A stretch of 64,000 nucleotides of DNA from Chiua virens (lineage: Eukaryota; Basidiomycota; Agaricomycetes; Boletales; Boletaceae), in contig JAHNUO010000013.1 of assembly GCA_019787685.1 (NCBI GenBank), positions 186,001 through 250,000 on the forward strand, read 5' to 3'. Position 1 is the first letter of the stretch, and each line of letters opens with the position of its first letter. Both the position numbers and the translations under genes were made by a program. The notes beneath the pieces were generated by a model that saw only the letters and a program-made list of their open reading frames with translations, did no database searches and was not told where the DNA came from. Shown here one piece after another: positions 33,862-45,555 of the stretch.

Positions 33862-36800
33862 ATTTCCTGGTACTCCAGTCAAGGTATATCTCGGCAGTGT
33901 AACCTGTATGTACTGTATACTACTAAGGTCCATCAAAGAGTTAGAGCTAGTCACGTGTAGTAGGAAGAACCTCGGATTTGTATCATGGGCATAGTTCTAG
34001 GCTTTCACCCGAATTCAGAGTCTCAGCTATGGCTTCAAGCCTGGTTGTTGTGGCGTCGACTGGGTGTCATTTTACCATTCGGACAGCGATGCACCGGCAG
34101 TAGACCTTTAGATATCATTTCCAGTCTGCTGGGGAACGACACACTACGTAGGATGATCTGGACTCGGAGTTGATCCACTTTTCTCATGTGTTCGTATGAG
34201 TCATGACTCAATTTTTGACACGCAACCCGCGAGGAACGCACCACAACCTCCATAGGAGCTCTGAGATCCTCCCTTTGGCCAATTACATGTTGCTGCATTC
34301 ACATCCCGGATTCAGAATTAATTTGGTCACCAAAGCAACTAAAGTTAAGAGATACACCACAGATATATTTGAACATGCTGGACGCACATTGCCAGGGCTT
34401 GCGGGAGGCGCAAGGCAGCTGGTGGTACATCGAGCTGTCTCGTATGAATACTTCGATTGGTCCATAATCCGAGGCGACTCGATGTACCGCTTGTCGCACC
34501 AAAAAATCGGTGACCGGGTCACTGCGGGAAACAAACTCAAGCACATAGCATGGAATGAATCAAGATATAGAAAAGTACGACCATGCTGAGTCCGTGCCTT
34601 TCGGGGACATCTCAGAACTCGCAGAACTTGCGTAGAACGGCACCTTTGCTAGCCTACGATCCTTCCGGCGAGTTCCCTGGTAAGATCTTGGCAAGATCCT
34701 GGGAGGCTGAGACCTTTGGCGTGGAGAACACTGCTGATTCATGTGTCGAATTGAATGATCGCGCGATGGATACCATGAATCGTTTCTGATAATCGGAATG
34801 CCGAATCTCTGTGAAGATCTTGTTTCTCGAGCCATGGCAATTCGCGTAAGATATGGATAAACATTTCTTGTGTAACCAGCAGATCCCGCAGCCAGCCACA
34901 ATAAGAAGGCTGCGGAACGTTGTTGAAGGCACGACCGAAGAGATGAGAAGATTCACAATGACAAAGCAAGGGACATATGCTGAGGGTTCAATTCGTCGAG
35001 AAGACACAAAAACTGCCGGTGAGAAAATGGATGCTTTGCTTATTACTAAGGCGCATGTCCGTATCTCGTACTTGCGCTTCGGGCACAAATGAAAGCTAGC
35101 GAAACTGGAATGGATGTTAAATTGTGCAGAAACGGAACCTTTTTGCACGGATGCCGTTTCACCGTCGACCGAGCGTATGGCGGTTCGCCGTTGATTACTA
35201 AAGTTGTCAAAAGTGCGCTCGTTTCGACGCTGATAACATCAGCATGAGAATTTTGCAGTGAAAAAAGGTCACAAGACTCAACATCTGAAACGAGAGAGGT
35301 TGGGTGAATAATGGACGGCAATGCGAATGTCTCCTTGAGTCCTTTCGTGTCTTGCCGAGTGCTGCCGAATCGGAGCTTAACAATGCAGACGCACCACTGG
35401 GAAAAGTACGTCGGAACTTGGGTCGGAACTTGATTCTCTCACGCCTCTTTTTTGAGACCATTGATATTTTTGTTAGGGACTTGGCTTGACGCGCATGCAG
35501 AAAGCTAAATAGCGCTGACGGTCTATCCATCTAGCGACTCTCACGTGAGTGGGAGATGATCCAAAGGAGACTAGTCTCGATGCGGAGAGTCGCTGAGTCC
35601 TAGAGGCAAAGACTCGGACGTGCAACATTCCTTCTATCTATCTTTCGCTTTCGTTGCCTGTCGGTAGATCAGAATGTCATGACATATGCTTGAAGCGTGC
35701 GATCCCTAATGATATTGTTTCCTTGCGAGTTCGATGGTATAGCATTACTGATTATCAGTCGTCCTGTGTGGCCAGCTTTCAATGAGGAAGGTATATATTT
35801 ATGTAATGTGCTGACTTCGAAATTTTACTAGGGGTCATATCGGATTAGCGAGCAAGGTGAGTACACTTACCCCTGATACAACAAATCGAAGACACATATC
35901 AACGACGACGACGTTCACGTTCGCTAAACTGCGCAGCAATGAGCGTGCCGGTTCAATGGCTTTTCTTTTAACTTTTTCTCTCTTTTTTTAACCTCTCGCT
36001 AATGGAAACCGAGGCATATTATATATATACATATATTTGCCGTGCAGCCCGTGCTCCGACTCTCCCTGGAGCAGACATACAATTGAATTGAGCCTTGCAT
36101 TCCTCACAGATAAGGCCTAGGAACCTGGAATCACGTCTAGGTTGCCCGCGACACTTGTCACGAATTTGCCCTTTTTTTGCCACCCTCGTCCACCCTCGTT
36201 CCACCCAGCGTTTAACCACATGGGATAAAATAAAAGCTTTGATTTTCCCCTGTATTAATAAGTGCAGGAACACACTTGGCATGGTATGGTTTATTCAAGG
36301 ATCGGGGATGCTTCGAATTATGACGCGCAAAGGGTCGAGTTGGCGCACAAATCAACCAGCCCCTTTTCTGAGGATTGATGGTGGCTGCTTCCCTCCATCA
36401 TTGCTGCCAACCGGGCCATGCCTGGAACAGCGGCAATCGGTCCGTGTGGGAATAAGATGGCGGGTGGTTTGGCTGGTAGGCTCTGTGTTTCAATTCTTCG
36501 CCAGTCCTACGGCAGAGTGCCTCGATCGCCGCCGTCGAATGCTCGAATTATTGCATTCCATAGCGGCGAGCCTTTCAGGGAAAGCTTGAATAAAACTCTA
36601 TGGTGTCGCACAACAATGCCTCGACATGTGCTCGATCATATTCAGATCATTGACACAACTTGGTACTATGCCTCTGTTACGTTATACTTAACGTGCTTCG
36701 AACCCTTCAATTCGCAAAACAGCGCCGAGGAACTTTTTAAAAACTTTTGTGATGCATGGTTGGACCACGATGTCGAAGGTCCATCATTGTGGTGCAGGAT

Positions 36801-39301
36801 TCTTAAATTTAATCCACGCCACGCGACGGAAAGTGGTGAAGGAAGCACCGGCAGGGGTGGATGGGAAAGGCTACTACTGTGCTCTTCCATGTGCGCGAGA
36901 CATCCTGCGTGATCCCGGGCGTATACTGGCGAACCCCCATTCACGCAACCGTTGGAAAGGTAAAGAAAAGTTCCAAAAATAAGGAACAAGTTCTTCGTAC
37001 CAATGATTCGGATCCGGCTGGCGTAAATGGCTCTTGTCACATACCCAGAGGGCCATGTGGCATTCCGTTGGGGCCCAAGCGATGCGTCAACGTTTCAACT
37101 CTCAGAATAACGAGTTGCTTGACAAAAAAAAAAAACTCGCTAGTGGGACGACGAAACTGGTCCCCCCTTTTTTTTTCGCGGGAACCACTAGAACAATGTT
37201 TAAAAACTAAACCAATGACTAAGTCACCGTCCACGTTCCGTCTTCAGGAGTAACTTCTTACCGTTCAGGCGGATTGGTGGCCATCATTCACTGGGCCGTC
37301 CATGAAAGTGGTTTTCGTCATGTACCTCATAGTGTTGTCTATGATCAGAACAACCTGCGTTTCAAGTTCAACCCGCGAGGAGACTTGCAAGTTTTCAAGC
37401 TTTGCGAATGCACTCGTCACTCACTGCACAGGAAATGACTGTAATGATTTTCTTGGGTTGGATTCGCATGTGGAGTCTTCCAAGTCAAGCGAACAGGGAC
37501 GGAAGTATGATGTGATCATGAGTATGGTGGCGAAAAAACATCCTCTGACGTGGGTTACAGATATAGAATGGTGGAGCGACATGAGGTTCGCAAAATAGCG
37601 CGATGACGGGGGGTTCAAAATGAAGGAACTGTCCAACATATATGAGCGCTGAGCCCGATGAGCATCACTCAAGGCACTTTGAAGGCCCACCATCAAACAT
37701 CTGATGCCACATCATTAATTTGATTTCTGCATTGGTCGTCAACACTGGATTGGTGCGTCCGCCGGTGTTTGTTTCGTACCCCTTGGAGAAATGATAGAAA
37801 AAAAATAAAGGAAGAAAAAGGCATTCGATTCCCGCCCGCATTAGCGAAAAGAAGGATTCTTGCGGAGAAAACCGAGGGGGCTCATCTTGAATTCCCGTGC
37901 GAGTCATTGACACAGATGGTACCTGACGACCTGAAAGGAGCCTTCCAAAAAGTGCATGATCCGTCCTGGCCACGACTCATCGATGCAGCATGCAGGATGT
38001 CGACATAGCCAGGGCATCAGTTAACCTCCCTGACTTTTTGCCCTCCCCGCGGCAGTAAAATCGATGTCGTGATCCATCCAAGGTCTAGACCCCATTTACG
38101 TCGTTTCTTTATCTTTTCTTGGTTGCGGGATCAAGGCCGTGGACATCCGCCGTACCTCCCCACCCGTGGTTTGGTTCGCGAATAAAATGGGAAAGGTCGC
38201 AAAAAAACAAGAAAAATTAAGCAGCGATCAACTGCCCCGTAATACTAATAGTAGCACTCGAAGTGCACCATCATTTCGTCGCGAAAAGGGTGACGTCACG
38301 GACCAGTGTTACGGATAATTCGTGGGTACTGAAGAATCTCTGATTCGCGGCCACATGTGCTGCAGCCTGAGTACTACTGAACCCGGTGCCAACTGTCAAC
38401 TTGGTGGAGATCAGCGAACCTTCTTAGTGACTGGGCGAAAGTATCCACATTATCATGATGTATCGTCTCGAGATTGGGTTGAGTTGAACTTGTAAAAAAA
38501 TGGACGAGTAAAAAAAAGCTGCGGATAAAGGAGGAGCTAATCGTAAATACCTGACCACGACCCTCGCGTGCGTCGGATGCGTCAACCAATGGTAAGCTCG
38601 CGGAGCCGGGCCCCTCCGGGAACGATCATCCCCTTATGGACGAGCGTCGATACTCTGAGGTTGAAAAAGGAAGAAGTCCGAGGGTTCGCACCATGACAAG
38701 TTTTCTCTTTTTTTTAAGGTTTTTCGGTATCTTGATTTTCTCGTTCGACCACGTAGAGGGCCCCAAAAAACGAACAGACGCGGAGATAGCGTGCAACTAT
38801 TTTTTTGCCCTCCGATTTGTCTCGCATATCAGGTATTTTAGTGACTCTCAGGCTGTATCGCACATGGTCCAGGGTTTAAAGTAAATGCGAGTCCCACAGT
38901 CCTCTATGAGTGATTAAGCTACACTCTTGTCATCAACTGATATGCTTTACGTTCTGATAGAAAACGAGATGGATGTTTGAGACATGCGTTTCAGCTGTGA
39001 TACTGGCAATGATGCGGGTCCTTGGAATATATTGGTCAGACTTCGAATCGATCATGGCCTCATGGCTCACGACTTTTACGTCCAAGGAGTTCGGGAGAAC
39101 AGTTAAACAATCTTGTCAACGAGATTCTTAATAATTCTGAATCGCAGCAGAACAATAACTACACTACAGGATTAATGACGGTCCATGGGATAACTCTGTG
39201 CAGGGAAGCGAAATGTATGTACACATCGCAAAAACAATCTGACGACTGAGCGCCGGAAGGTGCCATAACGATATTAAGGGGTTCGCATATGTATGTTATC
39301 G
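33862..39301. other. Gene-poor region, 5.4 kb
   Basis: No gene can be supported. Open frames up to 164 codons occur on both strands (34203-34589, 34654-35148, 36095-36589, 36418-36912) but overlap each other and show no motif, signal peptide, transposase or reverse-transcriptase signature. The stretch 37100-38530 holds several homopolymer tracts (A and T runs of 7-12). It may contain old decayed elements; I cannot identify one. Confidence 0.4.
35533..35594. repeat. 10-bp perfect inverted repeat
   Basis: agcgactctc at 35533-35542 is matched by its exact reverse complement at 35585-35594, with 42 nt between. It could form a hairpin or be the edge of a small decayed element. No flanking target duplication is evident. 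Confidence 0.4.
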
Positions 39302-40492
39302 CTATAGCACTACTCGGAAGCTACTCAGCACCCGCCTATCTTCGGCGGACAACGGAGCATAGTTACTCGGTGAAGGGTGGTTCAGGCGAACAGGTTGAGA
39401 TGCATGTGAGGTCGAGGAGAGATCAAGTCGTGCGTGTGCGCTTGTAAGTGCAGCTATACTTGGCAAAGACGTGTCATTATGATATGGTTGTTGCCTAGTG
39501 GACTGTGCAGTCGGCAGGTAAGGATGTCGATGCACCGGAGATTGGGGACTAGCGGGAGAGGAAGAAGTTGGCCGGGGTGGGACTTGGTGAATTATTGAAT
39601 GTTGCGAGTAATGCCCTAAATCTCTCTGGGCGGGAGAGTCGGCTGGCGTGTAACCCTCCCTCGAGTCAGTCATGGAATAGCGGTCATTTCGCAGTCCGTT
39701 TGCTTTGCTAGACGTGAAGATCCCTTCTGGCACTCGTAAATTACGAAGATAGTCGTAGTTTTCGATGACAGGTAGTCGGAGGTAGTCATCTCCCTGGGAT
39801 AAAAAAAGTAAGATGAGATCCGATGCCACGGAGTACTCGTCATCAAGGAGGCTAACCTTGAAGTAGGCAACCACATGCCATTTGCGCGGATGACTTGATC
39901 CAGGAAGGTAAACAAGGGCCGAGTATGTCTGTTTTGTTAGCCCATTTGGACGGTTGGGACGATCTTTTCGCCTGTTGGTGGGCGGGGCAGCTGCAAGTGG
40001 GTCCGTCACCCGCAGCGCTCTAAGATCCGAGTAAGTATGATTCTGCGCTGAAGTCGAAGAGTGGGCACCTGAGAGCTGCCTTTGCATCCTTTTCCTCCTG
40101 GGTCGTCTCCATTTTCTCTTCGTAGAAAAGATAGTCACCACGCATCCGGCTTTGTGACCTGGTGACCACTGTAAGGAACGGATCAAGAGTATGATGAAGA
40201 GATACTGACCATCTTCTCCCATCAGTCCAACGCAGTAAACCACCATCGTTCTCTGCTTCCTCCCAGACAAATACGTTTCCTGAAACCAGTTGTTCACGTT
40301 CGCTGGCGGTCAGCCGGCGTCTAATCAATGGAAGCATGTTGAGTCGCACAGCTTCCAGGACAATGTGAGCATCCCTTGCATCACGGACGTCTAGCGTGAA
40401 GAATTAGTGAGTAGGTATGTCCGTATAACCAGTGGTTACATACGAAGAGAGGGATGAGTAGGAGGTCCAGTGTGAATAATGGTTGAAGGCAT
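39302..40492 (-). CDS. Gti1/Pac2 family (WOPR) transcription factor
   Basis: A DNA-binding regulator of the Wor1/Ryp1/Pac2 class, which controls morphology, conjugation or host-related programmes in fungi. The start at 40492 gives MPSTIIHTGPPTHPSL, spliced in phase 1 to HVRDARDAHIVLEAVRL. WOPR box part 1 follows (NMLPLIRRRLTASEREQL, then NVFVWEEAENDGGLLRWTDG and RMRGDYLFYEE). After a variable linker comes part 2: GLTKQTYSALVYLP, KWHVVAYFK and LRLPVIENYDYLRNLRVPEG. The C-terminal third is Ser/Pro/His-rich and disordered, as usual. Introns interrupt part 1 after DGRRW and part 2 after AYFK. All conserved positions that I know are present. Its flanks are gene-poor on both sides. Confidence 0.9.
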
Positions 40493-43400
40493 ATTGACTA
40501 CCCAAATGACGAGCTGCCAGATCGAGAACTCCTTCACCTCACTCGTGCTTTTATAATCGAAGAGTTGTGGGGCGTGTGACGAGACATGAGAGATCGGGGA
40601 ATGTAATACTTTGGGATCGAAATTCCTGGAGAGGCAAAGATCAGATCTGTAATCTTGCGAGGAGAAGAAACAAGAGCCGGAAGCAGGCTATGTTTACTAT
40701 CCAGCTTGTTCTTGATTTAGAGGAACTGGGACAGAGATCTGACCAACATGGATAAAAGAAACGTTGACATGAGACAAACCTTATTTCAATGACTTGTACC
40801 CAGGCACCGGCCATAAGTTGTTTACGACTGGATCTATCAGCGAACCATGCGTGTTCGCGGGAAATTTCGTAAATAACTTGGCGTAGGATAGCCTGTAGAA
40901 CTGGATAATTCAGTGAATGTTTCTCACACTGAAAACTCCGGATGATTAGTTTCCCCGCTATGAGGTGGCTCCCAGAAGGCTTATCTGTGCTCCAGGTGAG
41001 CAACTCTTGTGGGAGCTAATGTAGGAGCTAATGTATGAAGCACAGGGCTTACGCGTCCTGTTTATTGAGAGCGCCCGCAGCCGCCAGATCCATCCGCAGG
41101 TGTCTCCGAAAAGTAAGAGATATATGCCGCCGCGTTATACCCACCAAACACCAGAATTTGGACCCTATCGCACGCAATTGTCAAGGGTTGGAAATTGATT
41201 TCTGTACTACTAGTACCCGCTAAAGATTACTAGTAGTCTTGAATCAAGCGGGGACTCACTATTCAAACCGTCTTGGACTCGTGGAGCTGGATCATAGGCG
41301 ATTCAAGCAAGACCAGGGAGAATTGCTTTCGGGGCCTCATGTGATCCATGTCAAGGTCCACCAGTGGTCTCGACTTTGAGTATCATGATCCTGATGTTAG
41401 CGGAGCTGGCGATACCGTCTAAATGGCTTCATGATTTCCCAACCAGGAATCCCATCGTGCTTCCATGTCACGAACCCACCAGTAAGTACTTACTAGGGCT
41501 CAAGGACAATGGCAAAACCCATATAGTACTTGCACGTGTTTGACTAGTCGCGCTGTTAACGGACCGCGCAAGTTGAAGCTGCGCATCAAGATTGGCGCCG
41601 AGACAGTAATGCTACCTAGTCAACCGGAGATGGGGTTGCAAGGTCACTAAGTGGAGAAAAAGGATATATGCTGATCATGAGCTGAGAGGAAGATAGAGCG
41701 TTCGCTCTTTGTGCGGGGTGGACAATGCCAAGCATTGCCGATGGAAGCAACTGAATCAGTTTCAGAAATTTCTGACACAGCACGTGGTGCGTAAACCCGT
41801 ATATCTCGACAGTCACGATTGGAATTGGCTGACACCATCAGATTCAGTGCCAGAAAACTAGGTATATTCTGGTCAGTTGTCGCACATCTCGCGCTTTGAC
41901 CCGGACGCCGAACAACACGACCACCACCGGATGACAGGTGTGTGCCTGCACGGTGATCACACTGGTTATTCTAACCCGAAAAGGGAGGAGGCCGCCACTG
42001 GGGGGGCGGGGCCCGAATTATCACAAGTTCATGAAGAAACAGAAAGGTCGGGGCCGGTCCGACTCTCCTGGATCGACAAATCGCCAAGAAGTTGGTTACA
42101 CTGGTACTGCCAGACAGGAGATGCCACTTCTTGAACATGAGATCAGTGACACGCCAGCATCTTCCGAGACTGTCTTAAAGCCAGATTGTGAGTTCATCCT
42201 CCTCGATCTCTCTTGGTCATGACCCAGAGTAAGTCTTCTGAATAGGGTCGCTCGCTTGAATGCTACTCGCTGTGGTGCTAAATATCATAGACTCTTTTTC
42301 ATCAATGTTGGTTTGTCAGGAATTTGAAACTAACTCTAACGCCATAGCCGCAGGGTGATCCCATCATGAATGGGCTCCTTAATCCAGCTTGACGCGAACG
42401 CCCCATTTCTGACAGCTCACATGACGTGGTGGTAAGTAACTTACATTTTCGTGCGGTTTTCCATCATTCATGCAAGCGGATGCGGAAGTTTAGCAAGTTG
42501 TTGATCCGATTGTACTATTTGTTCAGGTAGCTTGCTATCATCCAATTGAATCGTGTTCGAGCTTCTTTAGGTGGATGACAGCGTTACGAACTGATACGCC
42601 ACGGTACATGGGGGAGAGTGGAAGTCGGCATGTGACAAAATTATCGCCCATTCGCGCTGACCGATTTGGTCCCGGGCCGCCGTATCGCGTGAACTTGAAG
42701 CAGAAGCGAGCATGCGTGACGCTATGTACTACCTGACATTGGTGTTTCAGACATACCTGCGCATACGCCGTGGCCTCCGAGTCGCAGGGTCTTTCATAGG
42801 TAAGAATTTGCGTGAGATTGTAATAGCGGCCTCAGAGTGCTGATAACTGTTAGAATCATCGGTTGACAGGGCGTGGAATTGGATGCAGGGTTAATTTCAC
42901 TGATCACTGTACCTTACAACACCCCTGTGCACCGTAACATGGTGGGGATTTAATACAGTAACTGTTTCCGCTTTGCTTGTCGTCCATGAACATGAACACT
43001 CCTTTTAAGGTTGGCCTTGGCTCTCTAGTACTATGCTTACTTTTCAAAGTTGCCCGAGCTCATATTTCCATCATTTTTTTCCGAAGAGAGTATAGACTAT
43101 AGTACGGGTATCAGTCGCATTGGAGTATGCTCTCGCGTAAGGCGAGTCGGTTACCTGACCGGCGGAATCAGGTTTACACGTCGAAAACAAACACCCCTTC
43201 ATGAGCATCATTCCGTCGGGTATCTCGATAGTCGGCACAAATAAATCCGCGACCATTTGAACCACACTCTGTGCTAGTCGTTTGATATGACGGCTGGCTC
43301 TTTCGTCACCTTGCAATTCAACGGTGGCCACTGTCAAAGTTGGTTTGAATACATAGCTGCAGGGACGGTCAAGGTTGCATTGCTGGCGTTGGATGAAACT

Positions 43401-43782
43401 TTTGTCGGGGTTGGAAGCAAAGTCGTGTGCCGAAGAGGAGATTGAAATTTGTCACCCACAGCTTATCGCAATTAGTTATTTAATTAAATCAAATTTTAGG
43501 TGGACTTAATGCCCATGAGTCTTTACCTCCAATAGTTGGTTCTGCTCAAGACCTAACAACATTCAGAATGTGGTGTTTAAAAGTGTTCGCGTTGCACAAG
43601 CATTTTGCGCAGAGCGGTAGGAACATTACATAAGCTCGTGACTTATCAGAATAATATTTACGAAACACACTGAGCCACTTGAAGTCCCCTAACAATCAAT
43701 CTTGACCACGACTTTCTCCTTGAAAGCTTAACTACCCAGTCAAGTATACTCAAGTTCGACTAGTTATTGAAAGTACCGAGAC
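40493..43782. other. Gene-poor region, 3.3 kb
   Basis: No gene seen. The part nearest 40492 should carry the long promoter typical of a developmental regulator. Open frames are below 121 codons and have no motifs. Confidence 0.45.
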
Positions 43783-45371
43783 ATGAGTCGCAGTCTGGAT
43801 CTATCGAAACACCGCGAATTTGACGCGTGCTGATCCTAATCAACAGACCTCAAGCACGACGGAGGTTTGTCCATCACGCCTCAAATGAAGAAAATTCTAG
43901 ACAAGCCTGGGCATATCAATGTGAAAATGGGTAGTGAGAAACTGCGCGATATGTTCCAGAAGCGTACGTGTCCCGTTTTCTTATCTGTTTTTCCACTCCG
44001 AGTCTTGCCACTATTTCGCGGCCAGCTCAGTACCGTCCCCTATCCTATCTAGAATTCGCCGGATTCAATCTCAACAAGCTTTCTCCATTTGCGCGCGCGT
44101 GTATGTGCGGGAATTACGATGCAGTCAAACAGGTTCGTCCACATTTCTTGGCAGTAACACCCATGCATTTACCACATGGCTGATCCGAGTCTCCCGCGTG
44201 TTTCTTTTCCGTGTCTAGGCTGTCGAGTCGGGCACTGCGCCCGATCTGACTATCGCCGAAACACCCTTCCAGCTCAGTTTCGTCAGCTTGGCCGCTCTCG
44301 GCGCACAACGCATCCGGTTCTACCCATCGGGGAATGGCGACGCGCCCCCGATGCGCCACCTCGATATCGTCAGCTATCTCGTCGCTTCCGGCGCGTCCCC
44401 CGACATCCCCGACATCTCGGGTCACACCGCGCTCCACCACGCGTGCACGCCACCGATCGGGCAGCCCGTGATGGCAAAACGGTTGCTCGAGTGCGGTGCC
44501 AACGTGAACGCCCAGAACCGGTACGGCGAGGTGCCTATCTTTTTCCCGTTCCAAGGTGGCGATGTCGCGTTGGTGGACATTCTGATGGAAAACGGTGCGG
44601 ATTTGGATATTGCGGACGGGAACGGGGATTCGCCGCGCAAGTTGTGCATCGTGTTCGGGGCCGAGGTCACCGCTGCAGTTCAGCGGTGGGAGCGGAAGCG
44701 GAAGGGCGAGGTGGCGCCTTGGGAGGAGAAGCGCTGCGAGAACTGCAAGACCAAGGGCAGCGGGCTGAAGCAGTGTGCGAGGTGTCATGTCGTTCGATAT
44801 TGTTCGACCGAGTGCCAGCGTGGGTCTTTTTATCTTCTTGGATGCGTCGTATGCGCGTTGGCTTGGACTCACGCTTACCTTTTTGATATGCGATCAATCG
44901 ACAGGTGCGCATTGGAAGACGCACAAACCGTCGTGCAACCCGTTTTGCGCCAAGACGACCGTCACGCTCAAGCCGACGTACGACGGCCCGCTCGTATCCG
45001 AGACGTTCTCCAGAGCGGATCTCACGCGCCAGATGTTCGGCCTAGCTAGTCCTACCTGTCCGGTCAGACCGGGCCTGACCAAGAACGAAGTCGAAAACAA
45101 GAGCATGGTTATCAAGGTCCAGGTGCCTGTCGACTTGTTGACCAACAGCGCCCTTACCTCTGGTCATGGGTCGCTATTCATCTATAACAAGAAGCGAAAC
45201 TTTGTCTGCACCGTCGAAAGAGCGGCCAATCCCGACGCGTACGATGCAATCATGCAGATTGTACGGTCCCGTGGTGTCGGTGGTGTAAAAGCGTATTTCG
45301 CAGCCGAGTTGAAGAATCCAAACGAACTAGTTGTCAAGATCTCCGAAGTATTGGCCGAGCAGCCTTTTTGA
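43783..45371 (+). CDS. Ankyrin-repeat and MYND zinc-finger protein
   Basis: The protein starts with MSR and continues, over a probable 54-nt intron (43793-43846), into the block ITPQMKKILDKPGHINVKMG. Next is LEFAGFNLNKLSPFARACMC, then ankyrin repeats (HLDIVSYLVASGASPDIPD, GHTALHHACTPP, AKRLLECGANVNAQNRYG, LVDILMENGADLDIAD). A MYND finger follows: CENC, CARC, YCSTECQR and, after an intron ending near 44904, HWKTHKPSC, with all eight zinc ligands present. The C-terminal 150 residues (VIKVQVPVDLLT, GGVKAYFAAEL) are unassigned. MYND fingers bind proline-rich peptides, so a scaffold or regulatory role is likely. The N-terminal exon is uncertain; translation could also begin at 43888. The third quarter is very GC-rich, which creates long open frames on the other strand. 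Confidence 0.85.
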
Positions 45372-45555
45372 ATATAGCATCCAGCTGGGTTGTTGTGTTC
45401 ATCGCGTTGTCTCCTACATTGTACTCCCGGCACGGAGATGTACGTTAAGTAATTACTTTATGTTCGACTAAAGGTGTAGTTATACAATGAAGGTACGAGT
45501 TATGTGGGGTAACTACTACTGGAACTTGGTAGAAGCAAAGCAAGAGAACGCCGAA

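Noticed and set aside
34654..35148. 164-codon minus-strand open frame in the gene-poor region
   Set aside because: Overlaps other frames on both strands and shows no family signature or splice partners.
36095..36912. Two overlapping plus-strand frames of 164 codons
   Set aside because: They overlap in different frames, neither has a motif, and composition looks non-coding.
43827..43846. Possible 20-nt GT-AG micro-intron at the start of the ankyrin/MYND gene
   Set aside because: It does not restore the reading frame, and 20 nt is below a workable intron length. A 54-nt intron at 43793-43846 fits the frame.
44114..44872. 252-codon open frame antisense to the ankyrin/MYND gene
   Set aside because: It lies opposite a GC-rich part of a well-supported gene; such shadow frames are common there, and it has no motif.
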